Assembly (NCBI RefSeq): GCF_000744375.1
Contig: NZ_JQLU01000005.1
Coordinates: 1,426,001-1,490,000, forward strand
Source: Carnobacterium gallinarum DSM 4847
GTDB taxonomy: Bacteria > Bacillota > Bacilli > Lactobacillales > Carnobacteriaceae
Length of the DNA stretch: 64,000 bases
Direction of reading: 5' to 3'
In this document: positions 62,776 to 64,000 of the stretch, piece by piece
Numbering within the stretch: the first letter of the stretch is position 1
Layout of the letters: every line of letters starts with the position of its first letter
Notes under the pieces: generated by a model
Databases searched by the model: none
The model's input: only the letters and a program-made list of their open reading frames with translations
What the model was told of the DNA's origin: nothing
Made by a program: the position numbers and the translations under genes

Positions 62776-62853
62776 TTAGTTAATTGCGTTCGTTAGTAAC
62801 TCAGGCAGTTTTTCTGCATTGAAAAAAATCATTTTATTTTCGGAATCTAACAC
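62776..62853 (-). CDS. Possible 25-residue peptide or gene remnant
   Basis: On the minus strand a GTG at 62853, 5 bp after AAAGGAG, opens a 25-codon frame (start MLDSENKMIFFNAEKLP, end AIN) that stops just before the terminator. The frame is blocked by a stop a few codons upstream. It could be a real small gene or the last piece of a decayed gene. I do not recognise it. The rest of 62647-63022 contains no other gene. Confidence 0.3.
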   Translation of the reverse strand: MLDSENKMIFFNAEKLPELLTNAIN

Positions 62854-63022
62854 AACATCTCCTTTATTGGGTTTTTAGTATCAATCCATCTTCTAAAAAA
62901 TACCAAATTAAAATGGATAAGACTGCTTATAGTGAAGTCAGCCCTTCATTTAGATAGTGACTATAAATATGTATATAGTAAGATTAAATTAAATCTTATA
63001 AAATAAATTTGGAGGAATAAAA

Positions 63023-63529
63023 ATGAATGAAAAAAGTGAACAATTGATCCAAAGTACGAAAAAGCTAACATTACCGTTAGCGATTATTTATACGATTTCA
63101 TCACTATTTTTAATCATTAGCTCTATGGGTCTGATGCTGATTCAAAGCATTGACTACAGTAAAGTAGATGGATTCACCCAAACACAAGCCGATTTATTAA
63201 AATCAACTTCTAGTGGTCTGGCGGCCTATACGATGTATGGAATAACCCTAGCGTCTATAGTGTTAACTGTTTTTCTATATATTTATAATGTAAGGCTAAA
63301 AAAAGGGATAGTTGTTGGAAAAGTTCCTTATCTAGGAGTTGGGGCATTACAACTTTATAGCATAGTTAAAGGCATCATGATGATTATTGGTGGATTGAGA
63401 ATCGGTGAAATAGCAATAACTTCCAATATAGTGAGTCTAGGTATCAACTTAGCTATCTTGATTTTAGCCATATTAGCCCTAAAAAATTTATTCAAATTAG
63501 ATACTGAAAAATCCGAAATTAAAGCTTAA
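63023..63529 (+). CDS. Four-helix membrane protein of unknown function
   Basis: A 168-residue protein with four clear membrane helices (~19-38, ~68-88, ~104-122, ~133-152) and a charged C-terminus (KLDTEKSEIKA). No family recognised. RBS TTGGAGGAA lies 8 bp before the ATG. It is monocistronic and converges on tag through a shared terminator. Confidence 0.75.
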   Translation: MNEKSEQLIQSTKKLTLPLAIIYTISSLFLIISSMGLMLIQSIDYSKVDGFTQTQADLLKSTSSGLAAYTMYGITLASIVLTVFLYIYNVRLKKGIVVGKVPYLGVGALQLYSIVKGIMMIIGGLRIGEIAITSNIVSLGINLAILILAILALKNLFKLDTEKSEIKA

Positions 63530-63566
63530 AAAACCAATCATCCGAATTTGGATGATTGGTTTTTTA
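63530..63566. terminator. Bidirectional terminator
   Basis: AAAACCAATCATCC (63530-63543) and GGATGATTGGTTTT (63550-63563) form a perfect stem with A- and T-runs on both sides; it overlaps the tag stop codon. Confidence 0.92.
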
Positions 63567-64000
63567 TTGATCTAATACAATATCCTTCACTAATCCACTA
63601 GCTTTCATAAACATATACGTCACAATGGGACCAACGAATTTAAAGCCTCTTTTTTTCATATCTTTTGCTAAAGTTGCTGCTAATGGAGAAGAATTCGGTA
63701 CCTCAGAAGCATCAATGTATTCCAACTCAATCGGTTCATTATCAACAAAGTTCCATAAGTAAGTTGCGAAACTGCCAAACTCTTTTTGAATGCCAATAAT
63801 TGCTCGAGCGTTCGTAATGGTTGCATCAATTTTTCGTGGGTTACGGATCATATTAGGATCTTCCATGATTCGCTCAATATCATCTGGCATCATAGCAGCT
63901 ACTTTAGCAATTTCCATATTGTCAAAATTCTTAAAAAAGACCTCACGTTTCCCTGCAGCAACCTTCCAACTTAAGCCTACCTGAAAGGTTCCAACAGTTA
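63564..64000 (-). CDS. tag: DNA-3-methyladenine glycosylase I, partial (5' end outside window)
   Basis: Base-excision repair enzyme that removes 3-methyladenine. The visible 145 C-terminal residues include FQVGLSWKVAAGKRE (catalytic region start), KVAAMMPDDIERIMED, IRNPRKIDATITNARA, and KKRGFKFVGPIVTYMFMKASGLV, which matches the Tag C-terminus. The N-terminal part, with the first zinc ligand, lies beyond base 64000. In the family, a C-terminal His/Cys pair completes the zinc site; here the tail ends VKDIVLDQ, so the canonical C-terminal ligands appear to be missing, as in some Gram-positive Tag proteins. Confidence 0.92.
   Translation of the reverse strand, partial: TVGTFQVGLSWKVAAGKREVFFKNFDNMEIAKVAAMMPDDIERIMEDPNMIRNPRKIDATITNARAIIGIQKEFGSFATYLWNFVDNEPIELEYIDASEVPNSSPLAATLAKDMKKRGFKFVGPIVTYMFMKASGLVKDIVLDQ

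Overview
The window is low-GC DNA (roughly a third G+C) with tightly packed Gram-positive operons, strong GGAGG-type ribosome binding sites, sigma-A promoters, a T-box leader, CcpA (cre) sites and LPxTG proteins. Together with the tyramine gene set (tyrP, tdcA, nhaC), a poly(glycerol phosphate) wall teichoic acid operon and a lactococcin-972-type bacteriocin locus, this points to a lactic acid bacterium of the Carnobacteriaceae/Enterococcaceae type, most likely Carnobacterium. The genus is an inference from gene content, not from a marker gene.

Layout. 1-1400: the 5' part of tyrS (minus strand) with a tyrosine T-box leader. 1.5-2.8 kb: a methyltransferase and a YerC/TrpR-like regulator. 3.4-13.1 kb: a nine-gene wall teichoic acid operon (tagB, tagA, a TarF-like transferase, tagD, an unknown gene, tagF, a TagE-like glucosyltransferase, tagH, tagG). 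14-19.7 kb: tyrosine/tyramine antiporter, tyrosine decarboxylase and NhaC antiporter, with an unusual array of 80-bp tandem repeats between the last two. 20-21.6 kb: a two-gene ABC exporter, followed by a repeat with a 20-bp perfect hairpin. 21.8-26.4 kb: ridA, a lactococcin 972-like bacteriocin with its dedicated ABC transporter, and a FrnE/DsbA-like protein. 26.6-29.6 kb: DUF2177, a fused FakA-FakB (DhaL-DegV) fatty acid kinase and a DUF1295 protein. 29.8-35.7 kb: aquaporin, a SagA-like NlpC/P60 hydrolase and a 1162-residue LPxTG beta-helix/MucBP/FIVAR protein.

35.8-47.0 kb is the most striking region. It is a catabolic locus whose parts match the uncharacterised Escherichia coli ygc/yqc cluster: MFS transporter (YqcE-like), FAD-linked oxidase (YgcU-like), EtfB and EtfA (YgcR/YgcQ-like), GlpP-type antiterminator (YgcP-like), SDR dehydrogenase (YgcW-like) and FGGY kinase (YgcE-like). 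Here the oxidase-EtfB-EtfA module is present twice. Three transcription units start with leader terminators, two of which share a near-identical motif just upstream, and all three carry cre sites. This predicts one substrate-induced, glucose-repressed regulon controlled by RNA antitermination.

47.3-52.8 kb: an orphan betaine-type binding protein, then three adjacent surface proteins: a sortase-anchored protein, and two secreted proteins with GA-like helical repeats and C-terminal dockerin domains. The sortase-anchored protein shares its N-terminal domain with the first dockerin protein. 53.2-57.7 kb: a MerR-family regulator and a five-gene ABC transporter operon with three different permeases. 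58.2-64.0 kb: a DUF1846 protein, an NlpC/P60 autolysin with nine SH3/GW-like modules (the last four produced by a recent 486-bp duplication), a small membrane protein, and the 3' part of tag (3-methyladenine DNA glycosylase I).
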